The translations under genes were made by a program, and so were the position numbers. This document shows positions 63,199-64,000 of a stretch of DNA of 64,000 bases, in pieces. The DNA lies in assembly GCA_012735215.1 (NCBI GenBank), contig JAAYHX010000017.1, forward strand, positions 1-64,000. The letters run 5' to 3'. The stretch comes from Tissierellia bacterium (GTDB taxonomy: Bacteria; Bacillota; Clostridia; Tissierellales; Tepidimicrobiaceae). Below the pieces are notes generated by a model. The model had not been told where the DNA came from. It was given only the letters and a program-made list of their open reading frames with translations, and searched no databases. Numbering within the stretch: position 1 is the first letter of the stretch; each line of letters begins with the position of its first letter.

Positions 63199-64000
63199 CT
63201 ATTTAGTCAAGTAATAGATTCCTAGCTTAATGGTATTTTCCAAAGCTTCCTTGTGGGTTCTTTCAAAGGAATGGGAAGCATCAATACCAGGCCCAAATAA
63301 GCCTGCTTTGATATCGTATCCTGCCCTTAGGGCAGCAGAAGCATCTGAGCCATAGCTTGGATATATATCTATTTTATAATTTAAGTTATTTTCTTCTGCT
63401 AATTTTACCAGCTTCTTCTTAAGATCTAGATCATAGGGTCCTGTACTATCCTTGGCACATACTGTAACACTATATTCATCTGAAGTCTGGCCTTGACCTG
63501 GAGCAGCCATGTCTATGGGTACAAATTCAAAGGTCTTTTTAGGAATAGAAGCGCTGGCACCATGACCAACTTCTTCATAGTTGCTTATATAAAAATTGGT
63601 CGTATAATTTGGCACAAGATTGTTATCAACCAAATATTTTGCTATTCCTAAAAGGCATGCAACGCCAGCCTTATCGTCTAAATGCCTGGACTTGACAAAA
63701 CCACTGTCTGTAACAGTTGTTCTTGGATCTAGGAAGATATAGTCCCCAACATTTATGCCAAGTTCTTCCACATCCTCTTTAGTAGAAACCTTTTCATCTA
63801 TTCTAATCTCCATGTTTTCTATATCCCTTTTTAAATCCTTGGTTTCTTGACCATGGACATGTACTGAGGATTTTGTAGTCAATATGGTTCCTGAGTATAA
63901 TTTTCCACTGCTACTTTCTATATGCACATATTCTCCTTCAACAGTGTTTAATGCATAGCCTCCTATTGGAGTAAACTTGATCCTGCCGTTTGCTTTTATC
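63199..64000 (-). CDS. M42 family metallo-aminopeptidase, 5' end cut off by the window
   Basis: The frame is open to base 64000; about 267 C-terminal residues are visible. Segments expected for M42 are present in order: FTPIGGY, SVHVHGQE, a metal Asp in RHLDDKAGVACL, the catalytic Glu pair in YEEVGHGAS, and a metal His in GIDASHSFERTHKEAL. These di-zinc or cobalt aminopeptidases (glutamyl aminopeptidase/FrvX type) trim peptides in the cytoplasm. A GTG at 63927 is internal, not the start, because the conserved IGGY segment lies upstream of it in frame. Confidence 0.93.
   Translation of the reverse strand, partial: IKANGRIKFTPIGGYALNTVEGEYVHIESSSGKLYSGTILTTKSSVHVHGQETKDLKRDIENMEIRIDEKVSTKEDVEELGINVGDYIFLDPRTTVTDSGFVKSRHLDDKAGVACLLGIAKYLVDNNLVPNYTTNFYISNYEEVGHGASASIPKKTFEFVPIDMAAPGQGQTSDEYSVTVCAKDSTGPYDLDLKKKLVKLAEENNLNYKIDIYPSYGSDASAALRAGYDIKAGLFGPGIDASHSFERTHKEALENTIKLGIYYLTK

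Noticed and set aside
1-64000. CRISPR arrays, insertion sequences, tRNA or rRNA genes, prophage
   Set aside because: No spaced direct repeats, transposase or integrase frames, cloverleaf signatures or phage gene blocks were seen on either strand.

Overview
The window reads as ordinary chromosome of a low-GC, Gram-positive, strictly anaerobic member of the Clostridia. A Tissierella-like lineage is my best guess from gene content and order; no rRNA or other marker is present to test it. Support comes from AT-rich third positions, strong AGGAGG-type ribosome binding sites, frequent TTG/GTG starts, clean hairpin-plus-T terminators, pyruvate:ferredoxin oxidoreductase, a two-gene transketolase, an HPr kinase, and Bacillus/Clostridium-like order in ftsE-ftsX-ctp-minJ-like-uvrBA and murB-php-rapZ-yvcK. 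I found no rRNA, tRNA, CRISPR array, insertion sequence or prophage.

Layout. 1-2959: end of an ABC permease, an M48 membrane protease, and a convergent sigma-70-type factor. 3123-4997 (minus): a dinB operon with two small unknown genes under a promoter carrying a LexA box. 5015-6265: a cobalamin riboswitch with terminator controlling a DUF4430 protein and an ECF S component. 6421-9179: an ATP-grasp ligase paired with an atypical Mur ligase. 9321-11709: an ABC exporter. 11772-13592 (minus): a thioesterase and a MATE gene broken by one in-frame TGA. 13907-19139: mtaD, a coiled-coil protein, an AcpS-NAD(P)HX dehydratase fusion, alr and mazEF. 19308-27940: a cell-surface polysaccharide locus (UDP-ManNAc dehydrogenase, glycosyltransferases, two DUF4330 proteins, ligase/polymerase, CsaB, TagA). 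27953-34258: YitT, split transketolase, a PrcB-like protein, a possible 51-residue membrane peptide, a Lon-family protease, and 5-formyl-THF cyclo-ligase (minus).

34439-39724 holds cell-division genes: ftsE, ftsX, an M23 hydrolase with coiled coils, a C-terminal processing protease and a MinJ-like PDZ membrane protein. A lipoprotein follows on the minus strand (39785-41380). 41521-46470 is uvrB-uvrA behind a consensus promoter with a second LexA box. 46687-50862: a NUDIX hydrolase, a 560-base gap, an M24 aminopeptidase P and a PAS/sigma-54 activator. 51007-53813: uvrC-hprK. 53870-57593: pyruvate:ferredoxin oxidoreductase behind a leader that can fold as a three-way junction. 57706-62576: an orphan solute-binding protein, murB, a PHP phosphoesterase, rapZ and yvcK. 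62596-64000 (minus): a possible Rad52/DdrA-like protein and a truncated M42 aminopeptidase.

Themes: SOS repair (dinB, uvrBA), envelope assembly and division (polysaccharide locus, FtsEX set, murB, alr, atypical Mur/ATP-grasp pair), and carbon control (hprK, rapZ, yvcK, nifJ, tkt). The best leads for undescribed biology are the ATP-grasp/Mur pair, the structured nifJ leader, the small ORF between the prcB-like and lonB genes, the tandem DUF4330 pair in the wall-polymer operon, and the unknown genes behind the LexA-controlled dinB promoter.
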